This document shows, piece after piece, positions 46,817-58,803 of a DNA stretch of 64,000 bases. Within the stretch, counting starts at the first letter, position 1. Each line of letters starts with the position of its first letter. A program made the translations under genes and the position numbers. The notes beneath the pieces were generated by a model that ran no database searches, was not told the DNA's origin, and saw nothing but the letters and a program-made list of their open reading frames with translations. Source of the DNA: Corydoras sp. C115. Taxonomy: Eukaryota > Chordata > Actinopteri > Siluriformes > Callichthyidae. The stretch spans positions 2,258,501 through 2,322,500 of the forward strand of contig JAFMOC010000038.1 of the NCBI GenBank assembly GCA_019802505.1. Direction: 5' to 3'.

Positions 46817-47874
46817 TTAATTGGGTTTGTGGAGCCTACCCTAGCACCTTGTCCATCGAAGTATCAATCAGGGCAGACTTATCCTTATGCTAAAGACATT
46901 CACACTTAATTATGGGTCTAAATTTTAAGTAGTGGTAATTTTGAAATTTATTAAAATATGTTCACTAATATGTTGATAATACTAAACAGCTGGCAATAAC
47001 ACAAATTTAATAAATAATTTTTTTAATCATCAAAGGTTTAATGTAGTTGCTAATTATTTGAATTTGTGTTTAATTAGGTTTATTTATTGCTCTGGTATAG
47101 ATGTACATAAGTTGTAGTTGTACAGTTTAAAAAAGATTAACACAAATATCAGTAATGACGTAATTTATTTAAAAAAAAAAAAGGATGTCAAAAGATAAAA
47201 GACTTTCAATGAAAAACACAAGTCTTCAAATTTCTTTCTTAAAAACTGCAGAACGTTGGCGGGGGAATAAATAACTCAGCTTTTTCTCGAAGCTCATATA
47301 TAAAAGGTCAAGTTTCTCCATGAGGTAAAAAGTAAAATAGTTTTTATTGGCTTCACTAGGGGGCGACATAAATATGTCAATGTCAGTGGTTTAATTTGAA
47401 CACTATTTTACTCTTTTCAGAATCCTCACAATTTCTTTTTTTTTTACAGTAAACAGTATGAGGTTTCAAATTTGTTTACTAATTTTTTTCCTACTTTATT
47501 TGAGATTCGCTTCAGATGAAGTGCATCATGATTTTATCTGTGCGTGATAGTGTATTTACATGATATACCCAGCAGATATTGCAATCAGATGCAATTTCCT
47601 ATTTTTAAGAATTCAATTGAGCATTTTTAAAGGAATTTCTAAATATAATTAAGATTAACTAGGTTTTAATTCAATGAACTTACCCAACCTGCTTCAGTTA
47701 CACACGGCCTCTGATGTAAACGCAGATAACAACATGCCAACTAGCGTAGTAACTAGCTGACACAACAATATATTAAATGATTTACTGAAAAGCTTCATAC
47801 TTGAGAGAATTGTTATTACAAACTTAGTAAAAATCTTTTTATTAACCTCTTAAATAATTGTTAAAACAGATGTC

Positions 47875-47954
<80 letters not shown>

Positions 47955-47977
47955 TGTGTGTGTACTTTTATATATGT

Positions 47978-48037
<60 letters not shown>

Positions 48038-48600
48038 CACTAGTCTAAATAAGGGTTACATTATACTGCCAAACCTATTAGCTATTAGTACAGTTTCTAT
48101 TAGTGACCACATTACCCTCATTGGTCAACTTGCTTCAATACTTTGCCATACTTAGTGATTTAAGAGAAATAAGGAGCATGTAAGTGATTTTAAAGTAACT
48201 TACAGATCTGTATTTTCTTATATAAGTTGGCTAATGAGCAAGACACAAAAAATAGCACCATATATTTCACTTCATTGTTGAAATATATTTTAAAATTAGT
48301 AATCAAAACCCAGAAAAGCTTTCAAATCAGGCATAGAACAAAGGTCATGCAAAAAAGTATATAAATATTTTATCTTAAGTATTCTATCTTCACAGCTGCT
48401 TCTGAGACAAACCAAACGTAACAGTGTACGTACTCACTGAAGATATATAACTATGTTAAAGTCGATTCAATTTTGCCAGGTGTAAGCTATTCAACTAGAA
48501 CTTGAATTTGTGTTTTTCTAATGTGAACTTAAGCATACAGTAATACTATGAATACAAAGCTTGCAAATATGTCGAGAACCACACATGCACACACACAACG
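46546..48600. other. Intergenic, n4bp2 to rhoh
   Basis: AT-rich DNA without recognised genes. It contains three long TA microsatellites at about 46763-46811, 47877-47949 and 47986-48034. Confidence 0.7.
47877..48034. repeat. Two (TA)n microsatellites separated by 36 bp
   Basis: About 36 and 24 TA units separated by a GTGTGTGTACTTTT-containing spacer. Confidence 0.95.
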
Positions 48601-48639
48601 GATGCTGGGAGGTGTCGTGCATGATTTCACAGGGAAAAA

Positions 48640-48854
48640 AACAGCCCCATATTTCACTTCCCCTTCTCTGAGGACGACATATCAAGTCGTTTTGAAGTCT
48701 ATTTAATGAATCCCTCTGTTTTATATACTTTTATATGCGTCATATTTCCACATAATCAGTCTCAGCAAAAGTCTTTTGAGATTTTTCAAAGTATATTTTA
48801 CTAAAGTTTCTCCAAACGTTTAGAAGACAATGAGAGACAACAGACCATAAACTG
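48640..48854 (+). other. Probable non-coding first exon of rhoh
   Basis: A strong donor (ACTG|GTAAGT) at 48854/48855 pairs with a strong acceptor (TTTGTTTGTAG) at 49568, giving a 714-bp leader intron before the coding exon. The exon start is unknown and the left coordinate is a guess. Confidence 0.4.
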
Positions 48855-49568
48855 GTAAGTACTTTTTTGTATATATATAAAAAGATATATATATGAGATA
48901 CATCTTTAGTAATGTACCTTTTAATTAATGTCTAAAATGTTTCATTTTGTTAGTTTTTCTTCTTTTCTTTCTTAACATATACTTTTATGAATGCACCCTA
49001 TAATAATATCTGGCAGTTAAATATAAAATTGGTATATATCTACTATAAATCATTTATTTTATATTATCTTAAAATGCTGATTATTTCATAAAAATGCTTA
49101 GAAATTAACTTTCCTTTCTAATTATTTGTAAAATATAAGCTTATCTAACTGATGTTCAGTACAACAGAAAGACCATTTCTTTTTAAGTTCTTACTTCCGT
49201 CATTCTAGATTATTTCTAACAGTTGTTTATTAACTTTTACTTGTCTAAACGAACATAACGGATTTAAGATAGCACTGGCATTTCAGTTCAATCAAAGTGT
49301 TTAATAACCAACCCCAGTTTGTCATTATGTATATTAAAGTGTACCCAACATCCTACTAACAAATAATAAAAACTGGTTATAGTAAATTTTAAAAAGTAAT
49401 CAGATTGCTAGGAAGGATGTAGATATGAAGAGTGTTTTTTAATTATATAGAACAGACTTAATTTAACAAGCCTTTTCCTTTTTTATAGAAATATCTTTTG
49501 TCTTTTGGAGGTTAGAATTATATTAACGTATTGTTATACCTCTGATGTTTATTTCATTTTGTTTGTAG

Positions 49569-49896
49569 AACTGAAGAGCTACACGAAGCGGGCAAAAGTC
49601 AATGATGCGGAGCTACAAAAGACTACGCCCTCCTCTTTCAACCCTTCTTTAAAAAATAATTGGATATTAATCATATGATCTGAACAAGCCCGTCCTTCTG
49701 TCTGGACAGATGTCTGGTTTGTTTTAAAAGCCACAAAGAGATCCTTATGAATTGCAAATTGATGTTTCTATGGTGCTCACGACATGGCTTAATACTTCTC
49801 CCCAGAATGGCTTTTGCATTTGTTCTACTTTTTTGAAAGTCCCCAAACTGGACATTAAACACAAATTAAATCCGAGACTCTCCACAGAGCTGTGAG
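49569..49896 (+). other. rhoh 5' leader with upstream ORF
   Basis: This is the presumed leader part of the coding exon. An upstream ORF at 49602-49652 (ATG ATG CGG ... TAA, 16 codons) and a minimal ATG ATC TGA at about 49674 precede the main start. Both could lower translation of rhoh. Confidence 0.4.
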
Positions 49897-50487
49897 ATGA
49901 TGAACCCAGAGGGTGAGACCTCAGTAAAGTGTGTCCTTGTTGGGGACTGTGCAGTGGGCAAAACAGCGTTGCTGGTGCGCTTCACCTCAGAGACATTTCC
50001 CGACAACTACAGGCCCACGGTCTATGAGAACACTGGTGTGGATGTTTTTATGGATGGCGTGCAAATCAGCTTGGGCTTATGGGACACGGCAGGCAATGAC
50101 ACGTTCCGGCAAATTCGTCCGATGTCCTATCAGCAAGCTGATGTGGTCCTGCTGTGCTACTCAGTTGCAAACCCCGCTACACTGCAAAGTATTCAACAGA
50201 AGTGGATTGGTGAGGTGCGCCAATATCTACCCCGTGTGCCCGTGCTAGTAGTGGCCACCCAGACAGATCACAGAGAAATGGGGCCATATACTGACCGTTG
50301 TACAAATGCATCAGAGGGCAAACGGGTGGCTCAAGACATTCGAGCCAAAGGCTACCTGGAGTGCTCGGCTCTCAGCAACCGAGGTGTTCAGCAGGTTTTT
50401 GAATGTGCCGTGCGCACAGCCATTAATAATGCTCGTAAACGCACACGCAGGAGAATTTTTGATTTTAATCTTTGCCAGATCTCTTGA
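49897..50487 (+). CDS. rhoh: Rho-related GTP-binding protein RhoH (GTPase-deficient)
   Basis: RhoH is a haematopoietic Rho protein that stays GTP-bound and links ZAP-70/Lck to the T-cell receptor. This single-exon frame of 196 residues covers the whole G domain. The P-loop is GDCAVGKT (residues 16-23), with Cys18 at the Ras Gly12 position. Switch I has VYENTGVDVF. DTAGND has Asn67 at the Ras Gln61 position. The NKxD motif is TQTD (121-124). The two ITAM-like tyrosines are in SYQQADVVLLCYSV (Tyr78, Tyr88). The basic tail KRTRRR is followed by the prenylation box CQIS (193-196). Human RhoH has Ser and Asn at the two key sites and ends CKIF. Two adjacent ATG codons (49897, 49900) are possible starts. 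No intron interrupts the frame. Confidence 0.96.
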   Translation: MMNPEGETSVKCVLVGDCAVGKTALLVRFTSETFPDNYRPTVYENTGVDVFMDGVQISLGLWDTAGNDTFRQIRPMSYQQADVVLLCYSVANPATLQSIQQKWIGEVRQYLPRVPVLVVATQTDHREMGPYTDRCTNASEGKRVAQDIRAKGYLECSALSNRGVQQVFECAVRTAINNARKRTRRRIFDFNLCQIS

Positions 50488-50800
50488 GGACATGTGGACA
50501 TGCTAAAAATCTGTTTACCACAAACCAATGTTTAACATAACAATTCACACATTTTACTAATGTGGAATACTTTGCTGTAAGTTTGGTATTGTCTTTTTTT
50601 AGTAAAGGACTCCTAATACAATCTTAATACGTTCAAAAACTATTTGAGCAAGTTCAAATCAGAAAAGTTTAATTTCTATAACAACACTTTGTGAACATTC
50701 ATAAGAATATTAACTTTTACTGACATGCTTATGCCTGTCAGTTATATTCTACAACAGCATTTTATTTGGCAAATAAAAATTCCACTTACATAACATGATT
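50488..50800 (+). other. rhoh 3' UTR (inferred)
   Basis: A short AT-rich tail to a plus-strand AATAAA at 50772-50777. Alternative longer ends cannot be excluded. Confidence 0.4.
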
Positions 50801-53800
50801 TCAGAATTGGATTTAAGATCAAATAGAAAACAAATGATATTAAATTTACATTGTTTTTATTCTTGTTTTTTTATGTGTCAGACTGGTTCACTTCTACAGG
50901 ATACACTGTTTTAACCGTCCTTCAAAAAATCTTTAATGACTTTTTCATCATGTTTGTCTTGTTGCATTAAATACGACCGAAAGTACATCATGCTTGAACT
51001 ACATCATGTGTAACAATGGACATCCCGAAATGTTTACGGTGTATAACATATAAAGAGTGATAAGATTATCAGCATAAGCATTTTAACTTTTTAAAAAAAA
51101 ATTAACTTAAACTGCTTGTTTCTTGTACTTTGGAGTATATGCTTTAGATCAAAAGACTGGACACACTGCTGATTACTTAGAAACACCTCAGATAAATGGA
51201 TTTATCCCATACTTCATTACAGAATACTGGGTCTGTGATATTTTAGATTACAGTTGGGTTAAAGGACTTTTTAAAGGAAGGTGATTTCTTTTAAAAGCAT
51301 ATCAGTATGGACTTTTATAGATCTAATGTTAGGAGACAAAACCTTTTCAGTTTTCATTTCTTGTCCATGCCATATAATTTTCCAGATTTTCTTTCAGCCC
51401 ATGCTTTCTTGCACCCATGCAATGCACCTTCACCACTATCCATTACACAAGCCAAAAACCTTACAGATCCTCTACTTAAATGCTGGCAAGCATATTTATA
51501 TTTTTAAGCTTTTCTCCCACTGTCTCCTTAAACTTGAGTTCTTTTCGGCTGCTAGTTTTCCCCGTTGCTATAATAACCAGCATTCTAAGCATCAAAACAG
51601 GTGACACCAATTATCAGTTAGCGCTGTCCGCTGGGAGCTAATCTTTGTTATGTATTGAACTTTTAATTAGGTTGTTTGATTGGTTTAAATTTTTTTTTGT
51701 TGATGTTATCAGTGTTTTTATCTTTGTTTAATATTTTTTAAACCATTTAATGATACAATTTTAAAATGTAACAATGTAGCCTGAAAGGAACTGCGTGTTA
51801 AAATCACTGCAGCAGTTGTTTAAAAGTGCCTTGTGTCCAGGTTTATTATTTAGTGCAGGTCTTTTTATGACAAGCAGGGAAAACATTAAAGTCTCTCTGG
51901 GCAGTTTTCTCTTAATCAACTCATTAGCTTTTTAGAAACACTTGTATTGTTAATAGAAAGAGGCACATAGACTGGGAGATTTGGGGTTATGCCATTTACT
52001 GAAAATCTGGAAATTCTTTCACTATTTGATTACATTCATTCAAACAACAAATTCCTTCTCAATTGTTAATGTTTGAGGTTGCAGGTATGCTCGCTTTACT
52101 TTTACGTCTCACTCTTTCTTTAATCTGAACAAAAAATTAAGCATCCATGTATCTGACGGCTTACTTTATTTACACCGTGTGTAAATTGTGGTTTACCTGG
52201 CCTTTACAAAAGTAATTTTTTTTTTCAAATAAAAAACACATTAAAAAACATGCATAACAATCAGTTGTATAGTTAATGGGATTAAATACTTCCCTATTTG
52301 TGAAAAGCTGCAAGTCTTTGTGTCTCTTTTTGCCACCAGCTCTGCGGCAGATGCATTGAAATTTAGCAGTGTGTCCAGAATTATGTTTACTGTTTTGTGT
52401 TTTAAACTTCAAATATAGTGTTCGTTTTTATGAAAAACCTCTTAGGAGTGTCTTAAAGTACAGGATATTTAGCAAAAATTTTTATACAAATAATATCTGT
52501 TAATTATTCAAAACAATGATGGTTCCTTTTGGGGATGCCTCTGTGACAACATGCTTGCCCCCCCATGCCCCCCCCAATAATATTTAAGTCACATTTTTTT
52601 GAATAATATAATATGCAATATTTGAACATAGACATTTGTCTTTTATTATCCACACTTTAGAATAAGCAACAAAATGATGCTTTAATTTTAACTTGTCACT
52701 GAGCCCAGCCTGAACCTCCCCCCACCTATTTCAAATGATCTAGAACCTCCTTTGATTTTAACCAAAACATTTTCCTGTTGATGGGATTTAAAAGCCATTT
52801 GTGGAACTTTTTCTGTATTAATAAGTGGTGACTAATCGCAGACATTCCTGTGCTTTATCAGAAGGATCATATGAACACTATCAATAAAATAGAAAACAAA
52901 TACAATAAGATGCAAAAGAGGAGTTTTTGCAAGCAGGAGTTTTTTTCTTCATTCATATGGGTTTTCTTTATATGTAAAGATGTAACATTGTGTATTTTCT
53001 TCTACATTTTAAATAAATTAGTAGTATTTTACATTGAAGACAACGGTGCATTATTAAAATGTTACAGTTTTGTGCAGCATCCAGTGCAACGTAGGCTGTT
53101 TTCCAAATATTGTCATTACAAATCTTAAAACAAGGCTAGTTTACACTGTTCATACAGTATAACAACTAACTTTAAGTGAAAATAAGTTAACAATTACACC
53201 TTACATTTTAATGCAGTTACTATTCTTAAACTGTAATTAATAAATGTATAAATGTAATTGAATATTTTGTGTATTGTGCATCCTTCCACATAATTTTGTA
53301 TTTAAATTAGGTATGCTACCTTATTAAAACTCAACAAATTTAAAATCTAATTGTAAAAACTGATGCATAATGTTTTATATATTTATGGCCATAAGAACAC
53401 TGACTTGACCATCGAATAAAAAAGTAATATTCACATGTGTATTTATCTAAGCGAATGTATTTTTAAATGTATATTATTTGTATTTCATTTTTTAACCCTA
53501 ATTGTAAAAGTTATACTGATATTGGACTTACATGGTAATTTACACACATTTCATTAAATATTATTCAAGGTAATAGTCAATCTAAAATATGTGTATATAT
53601 GTATTTAAAGATAGCAATAAGTGTTGTTTTACTTTAATAGGTTTACCTTCTTAAAGAACTATTTTGCTTAAATGTCAAACATGGTTTTGTTAATATGAAT
53701 GCATATAAATATAGTTTATACAATAATATTTAAAAAGAAAAAAGCATATTTTACGGTTTCTCCTTTAAAAGCTTAAATATGATGTGCATTTATTTAGTGA

Positions 53801-55159
53801 ATGACATGCTATTAGCTCAGAACAATTGTATGTAACTTTAAGGAATACATGATGTGGTTGATGAAAACAGTGGCGTGGTATAGGCCTGCGCTTTTGGAGA
53901 ATTGTAGAGGGTACAAACCCCAGAAACCACTTCCCAGCAGGAGATCACAGCACCCTTACAGCGCTTCATAGTTTTCAAAATGTACATAGAGATATGATCT
54001 TACGTGCCTTTTACAATCATTTTACAGAATAATGTACTCATTGTTACTCACTAAAATATGATCTTTAACATGAAAATGTATGAAATATGAAATGTATTAA
54101 TAATGCTAATGATAATATGATAATGTATTAATATGAAAATTGTAATATTAATGCACAAGCTTAAAATACAGTACACTCTACATTAAGGAAAGTAAGAACA
54201 TGCACAGGATTTATTAATATATGTAAGGTTTTCTCACAACATTACCAAAATTGTTTGCCCGTTCTGGATGCAAATGAAATGAAGCCCTATATGTCAGTTT
54301 ATGCACTTAAAAGTAAAGTAATATAATAATATAATATAATAAAGTAAATCACTACACTGACCTAAACACTCACACACCTAGATACATGATGTGGCACAAA
54401 ATAGGTGTAAAGGTCAGTTTAGCTTGTCTGATTTTAGAATGTCAGGGTCTAAACACATACAGTCTAATGTGATACCACCCCCAATCTCTCTCACTCCAAC
54501 AGGAAACACCTGCATTGAGTTCTTACCACATGAGAATTTGCTCACACACAGAAATCAGAAGTATACTTAAAGGCTTGCATACTCGCTGAATTTTGACAGT
54601 TGAGCTGTAGCGTCAAATACAACGCATTATCAGTTAAGAGATTTCTGTTTTAAACATTCAAACAGATGTATGTGCATGCACAGAGTGATCAGTATGCTGA
54701 TGTATTATCACCATCTGCTAACATCCAGAGAAAGAAAGCGGCTTACTTTGAAACATTTGGTGCTGTAGTCTGTTTTTAGACCAATGCAGAACCGTATATG
54801 TACAACTTAAACGTACAGCAACAATACAAATTCTAAATTCAGTCTGGAATATGCATAGTATCAGGAACACACTTGTAATTTAAAATATATTTTTTGGCAA
54901 AATCATGCATATAAAAAAATCTAACAAAATAATTAATATAATTTAACACTAGAACTCCAATAAACCTTATAAATTGTCTGAACACACCTGGCACTGCCAC
55001 AACATCTCCTTTCTGCATTTGTCACATGCAAACCTGTTACAAGAAACACAACGCTTAACCTGGCACAATGCAATAAATAACTTATATACTTATTTTAAAT
55101 ATACTCATGGTTTTTAATTCAGTCTATTATTTATTTAGGGTTGTACATATGATACAATA

Positions 55160-55201
<42 letters not shown>

Positions 55202-55470
55202 TAAATTATTATGAAATAATAAGAAATAATAATAAAATTAAGAAATTAAGAAATAATTAAGAAATAATAATAATAAATGAGGTATTTGGTTAAAGTAGAA
55301 ATAAATTAACATTTAACATATTTATAAACAAAATATGATATAAGCTATGATGTTAAAGCACACAACACAGCTCACTTTTTTGGAATTAGGAAAACCTCGG
55401 ATTCTCTGCATCCACTTAGACTTTGCGTTAAATATTTGTAAAATATTATTCTTTTAATGCTTTATATGTT
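50801..55470. other. Intergenic, rhoh to chrna9, first part
   Basis: AT-rich, no recognised gene on either strand. It has a C-rich patch at about 52558-52575, an (AAT)n run at about 55158-55197, and otherwise no structure that I can name. Confidence 0.7.
55158..55197. repeat. (AAT)n microsatellite
   Basis: About 13 AAT units, then imperfect AAATAAT repeats to about 55280. Confidence 0.9.
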
Positions 55471-55477
55471 GAGCCAT

Positions 55478-55819
55478 GGCGACACGGTGGCTTAGTGGTT
55501 AGCACGTTAGCCTCTCAGCACTAGGGATTCCCGGTTCGAATCCCCATCTGGGTGGAGTTTCCATGTTCTCCCCGTGGGTTTCCTCCGGGTTCTCCGGTTT
55601 CCTCCCACAGTCCAAAAACATGGATCAAGTCAATTGAATTCTCAAAAATTGCCCCATATAGAGTGTGTCTGTGTGAGTGAGTGTTTGCCCAGCGATGGAT
55701 TGGCGCCCTGTCCTGGGTCTATCTGCCCAGCGCCCGAGACGTTCTCCCCTGGATGGGCATGGGGAACCCCACCGCGACCCTAATAGAGGATAAAGCCGGA
55801 GATAATGAATGAATGAATG
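55478..55819 (+). mobile_element. V-SINE-like SINE (family A), copy 16
   Basis: Near full-length plus-strand copy with a short deletion after CTCCCCGTG. The TGAATGAATGG tail is present, but the target duplication is not clear. Confidence 0.9.
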
Positions 55820-56499
55820 GAGTACATGGTCAGAAAACCATGCAAGTAGATATGTGAGGCGGCACCTTAGCACAGCTGGCTCACTTTAGAAGGAGGACGT
55901 GTTGTTGGGCAGAAAATGACCCAGGAGCAGTAGATTTTCAGTGCAAGATAGGCTTCATTTCCAGGTGTGCAAGAGCCAAGTAATCATAAACAAAAGCATA
56001 TGTTTGTTCAAAAAAGAAAACCTAAATCAGCCATATTAGGCAATACAAATTTAAGAATGCAAAGCGCACAGCCTCACCCCAAGCTGGTACCACACCAAAC
56101 TTCCTCAGCCCCCCCTTACTCCTTAAATAACCTAATCCTAATTGGGCAAGTACAATTTCTACCTGGGAGGCAAAAGTGGGTAATGTCCATTTTAACCGTA
56201 AATACCCAAAATACTAGCACCATGTTTCTATTAAATCCCACCTGATGCACAACAGTTATGACCATATTGAACAAATACATTTACAATGATTTAATGGGCC
56301 AATCAGTTGCTCAATCATCCCCCCCCCCCGTCCTAACAACATACTTTTAATGGCCCCAGGATAATGAATAAAAACTTGGTTATAAGACGGAACGCATTTC
56401 CCCATGGACCAGTATGTGGACTTACGCAGGATGGAAGAGAAATGGAAGAGAGAGGAGGAGGAGCGAGCAGCTCATCTCAAAAATTGTTTTTTTTCTATT

Positions 56500-56613
56500 T
56501 ATATATAATGCAATGTGCACTTAAAGCAGGAGCTTAAATCTCGTTATATGATGTATACTGTGTATGCGGGGTATAATGACAATAAAGGCTTTCTATTCTT
56601 CTTCTATTCTATC
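56500..56613 (+). mobile_element. LINE 3'-tail fragment with (TTCTA)n
   Basis: CAATGTGCACTTAAAG, then TATAATGACAATAAAGGC and TTCTATTC repeats: the usual 3' end of a fish non-LTR element. It lies inside the LTR-like element. Confidence 0.5.
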
Positions 56614-56641
56614 TAACAGAAACATGCTGCTGCCGCTTGTA

Positions 56642-56930
56642 CAAGTTCTTTCTTTTCTTCATTCACACATATTCCTGTAAAGCAAGCGCTGAATGCCACT
56701 TTCACATGCAGCCAAAAACTTAATGCCACTGAAGATATAGAGTTCTTTTTCTTCATTTGTACAAAATCCTGTACAGCAAGTGCTGAATGCCACTTTCACA
56801 TACAGCTAAAAACTTAATGCCACTGAAGATATAGAGAGTCCTTTCTTTTCTTTCACACATATTCCTGTAGAGCAAGCGCTGAATGCCACTTTCACATGCA
56901 ACCAAAAACTTAATGGCACTGTAGATTTAG
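56642..56930. repeat. Three tandem repeats of about 95-100 bp
   Basis: Each unit has TTCTTTTTCTTCA-like pyrimidines, ATTCCTGTA-AGCAAGCGCTG, AATGCCACTTTCACATGCA and AAAACTTAATGCCACTGAAG. Units start near 56642, 56743 and 56838. They lie next to the primer-binding-like site of the LTR element. Confidence 0.8.
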
Positions 56931-57723
56931 GGAGTTGAATCCCACTTCTGACACCACATGTGAGGCGGCACCTTAGCACAGCTGGCTAACTTTAGAAGGA
57001 GGACGTGTTGTTGGGCAGAAAATGACCCAGGAGCAGTAGATTTTCAGTGCAAGATAGGCTTCATTTCCAGGTGTGCAAGAGCCAAGTAATCATAAACAAA
57101 AGTATATGTTTGTTCAAAAAAGAAAACCTAAACCAGCCATATTAGGCAATACAAATTTTAGAATGCAAAACACACAGCCTCATCGCAAACTGGTATCACC
57201 CCAAACTTCCTCAGCCCCCCTTACTCCTTAAATAACCTAATCCTAATTGGGCAAAAGTGGGTAATGTCCATTTTAACTGTCAATATCCAAAATACTAGCA
57301 CCACGTTTCTATTAAATCCCCATCTGATGCACAACAGTTATGACCATATAAACAACAAATACATTTACAATGATTTAATGGGCCAATCAGTTGCTCAATC
57401 ATCCTAAGAACATACTTTTAATGGTCCCAGGATAATGAATAAAACTTGGTTATAAGGCGGAACGCGTTTCCCCATGGACCAGTATGTGGACGGACCAGGA
57501 CGAAAGCTGGTAAAGTGAGATGAGTGAGGTGAATGTTATACCGGGAGTTTAACTGCTAACCATGACATGTTGAAAGCTGAATCTCTAAGTAGTTGTTATG
57601 TTTCATAAAAAACGGTCAGAAGTCGGCGGTTTCGTTCCAAAATAATTTAATGCGTTTTACTGAATAGACAGTGTAAAATATCAAACAATGAAAAATATGG
57701 ACGATAGAAACTCGAATTCAAGC

Positions 57724-57816
57724 GACTTGATCCATGTTTTTGGACTGTGGGAGGAAACCGGAGAACACGGAGGAAACCCACGCGGACACAGGGAGAACAT
57801 GGAAACTCCACCCAGA
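57724..57816 (-). mobile_element. V-SINE-like SINE (family A), internal fragment
   Basis: Only the stretch from CTTGATCCATGTTTTTGGAC to CTCCACCCAGAT is present, without head or tail. Confidence 0.85.
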
Positions 57817-57877
57817 TTTTAAAATTTGACTGCTGGTGTAAAAATTGACTGCTGGTGTTTTTTTTTTCTTCTAATGG

Positions 57878-58036
57878 GTTTCAAGATTCAAGAACATTTT
57901 ATTATCATTAATATCACATTGTTACATAATAGTAACGAAATTATGGGTCACGGACCCCGATTACCCTGTTATTTAAATAAAAATTTTGAAGAAATGAGAA
58001 TTACAAATATCGCTATGTGAAGTGAAATATAATATA

Positions 58037-58124
<88 letters not shown>

Positions 58125-58470
58125 ATGTAATATACCACTACAAATATAGAATATTTAACTATAAATATAACATATAAATATACTGTATGTATATACAGTA
58201 TATAAAATACATTTGAGAATATATACACTATATATAAAAGTAGAATAGAATAGATATAAATATAGAATATAAAATATAAATATAGCAGCATGTAAAAGTG
58301 TATAACGGTACATGTGATATGGGATGATGATGAGTTATTTTGGTGGAGTGATGATAAAAATGTGTGAATGTCTTGTTAGATGGAGTTTGTAAGTCTTACA
58401 GCTTCTGCTATGAAGCTGTTCCTCAGTCTGTTTGTTCAGTCTGTTTATTCTTTACATAACAGAGAGTGCT
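57878..58470. mobile_element. Non-LTR element remnant split by a TA microsatellite
   Basis: The left part has TTCAAGATTCAAGAACATTT and ATTATCATTAATATCACATTG. The right part has TGGAGTTTGTAAGTCTTACA and TATGAAGCTGTTCCTCAG. Both are familiar from fish non-LTR elements. The middle has expanded into (TA)n and ATATAAAT repeats (58037-58290). The family is not certain. Confidence 0.5.
58037..58120. repeat. (TA)n microsatellite
   Basis: About 41 TA units, then imperfect ATATAAATA repeats. Confidence 0.95.
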
Positions 58471-58784
58471 CGAGCCTATCCTATCTTAACACCACAGACA
58501 GGTTACTAATTAATTGCAGGTCTGACACCCCTAAAACTAAATTAAAATCAACATTGTATTTAAAGTGTGGGTAAAAAACACACAGACAGAGGGAAAACAA
58601 ACTCGACTAAGTAAGGGTCTTATCTGCCCTGTTTAGAGCTTGAACCCAGTATTCAGGAGAAATCTTTGAAAGAAATCTTATGCAAAGATATGCAAACCTT
58701 TGCCCTTAAATATGTAATTTATAAATCATTTAATTATTACCAGATTCATGCACACACAGTCTATACTGACAGTCAATTCTTATT

Positions 58785-58803
58785 GCATCATGGGGTTTGT
58801 AGT
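58785..58803 (-). promoter_or_regulatory. ZNF143/THAP11-like motif
   Basis: On the minus strand the sequence is ACTACAAACCCCATGATGC. It matches the remembered 19-bp SBS consensus (ACTACAATTCCCAGCATGC) at 15 of 19 positions, including both outer blocks. This motif usually sits in active promoters. Confidence 0.45.

Larger units (their letters stand above)
55855..57490 (-). mobile_element. Short LTR-like retroelement (two direct repeats of about 510-560 bp)
   Basis: Direct repeats at about 55855-56413 and 56961-57491 start TGTGAGGCGGCACC and end CCAGTATGTGGAC. They enclose about 550 bp with no retroviral genes. On the minus strand the repeat ends CTCACA and, two bases later, TGGTGTCAGAAGTGGGATT follows, resembling a tRNA primer-binding site. 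That sets the orientation. The internal part holds a threefold tandem repeat. It is probably a non-autonomous (TRIM-like) element. The outer ends are not exact, and no target duplication was confirmed. Confidence 0.6.

Noticed and set aside
49671..49862. 63-codon minus-strand ORF in the rhoh leader
   Set aside because: No homology; it overlaps the presumed 5' UTR of the plus-strand gene.
52850..53128. 92-codon forward ORF in the rhoh-chrna9 interval
   Set aside because: AT-rich codon use, no homology recognised, no flanking splice sites or promoter; consistent with chance.
58013..58291. Tyr/Ile-rich ORFs over TA tracts (also at 20156, 33931, 45921, 47958)
   Set aside because: They are direct translations of TA microsatellites.
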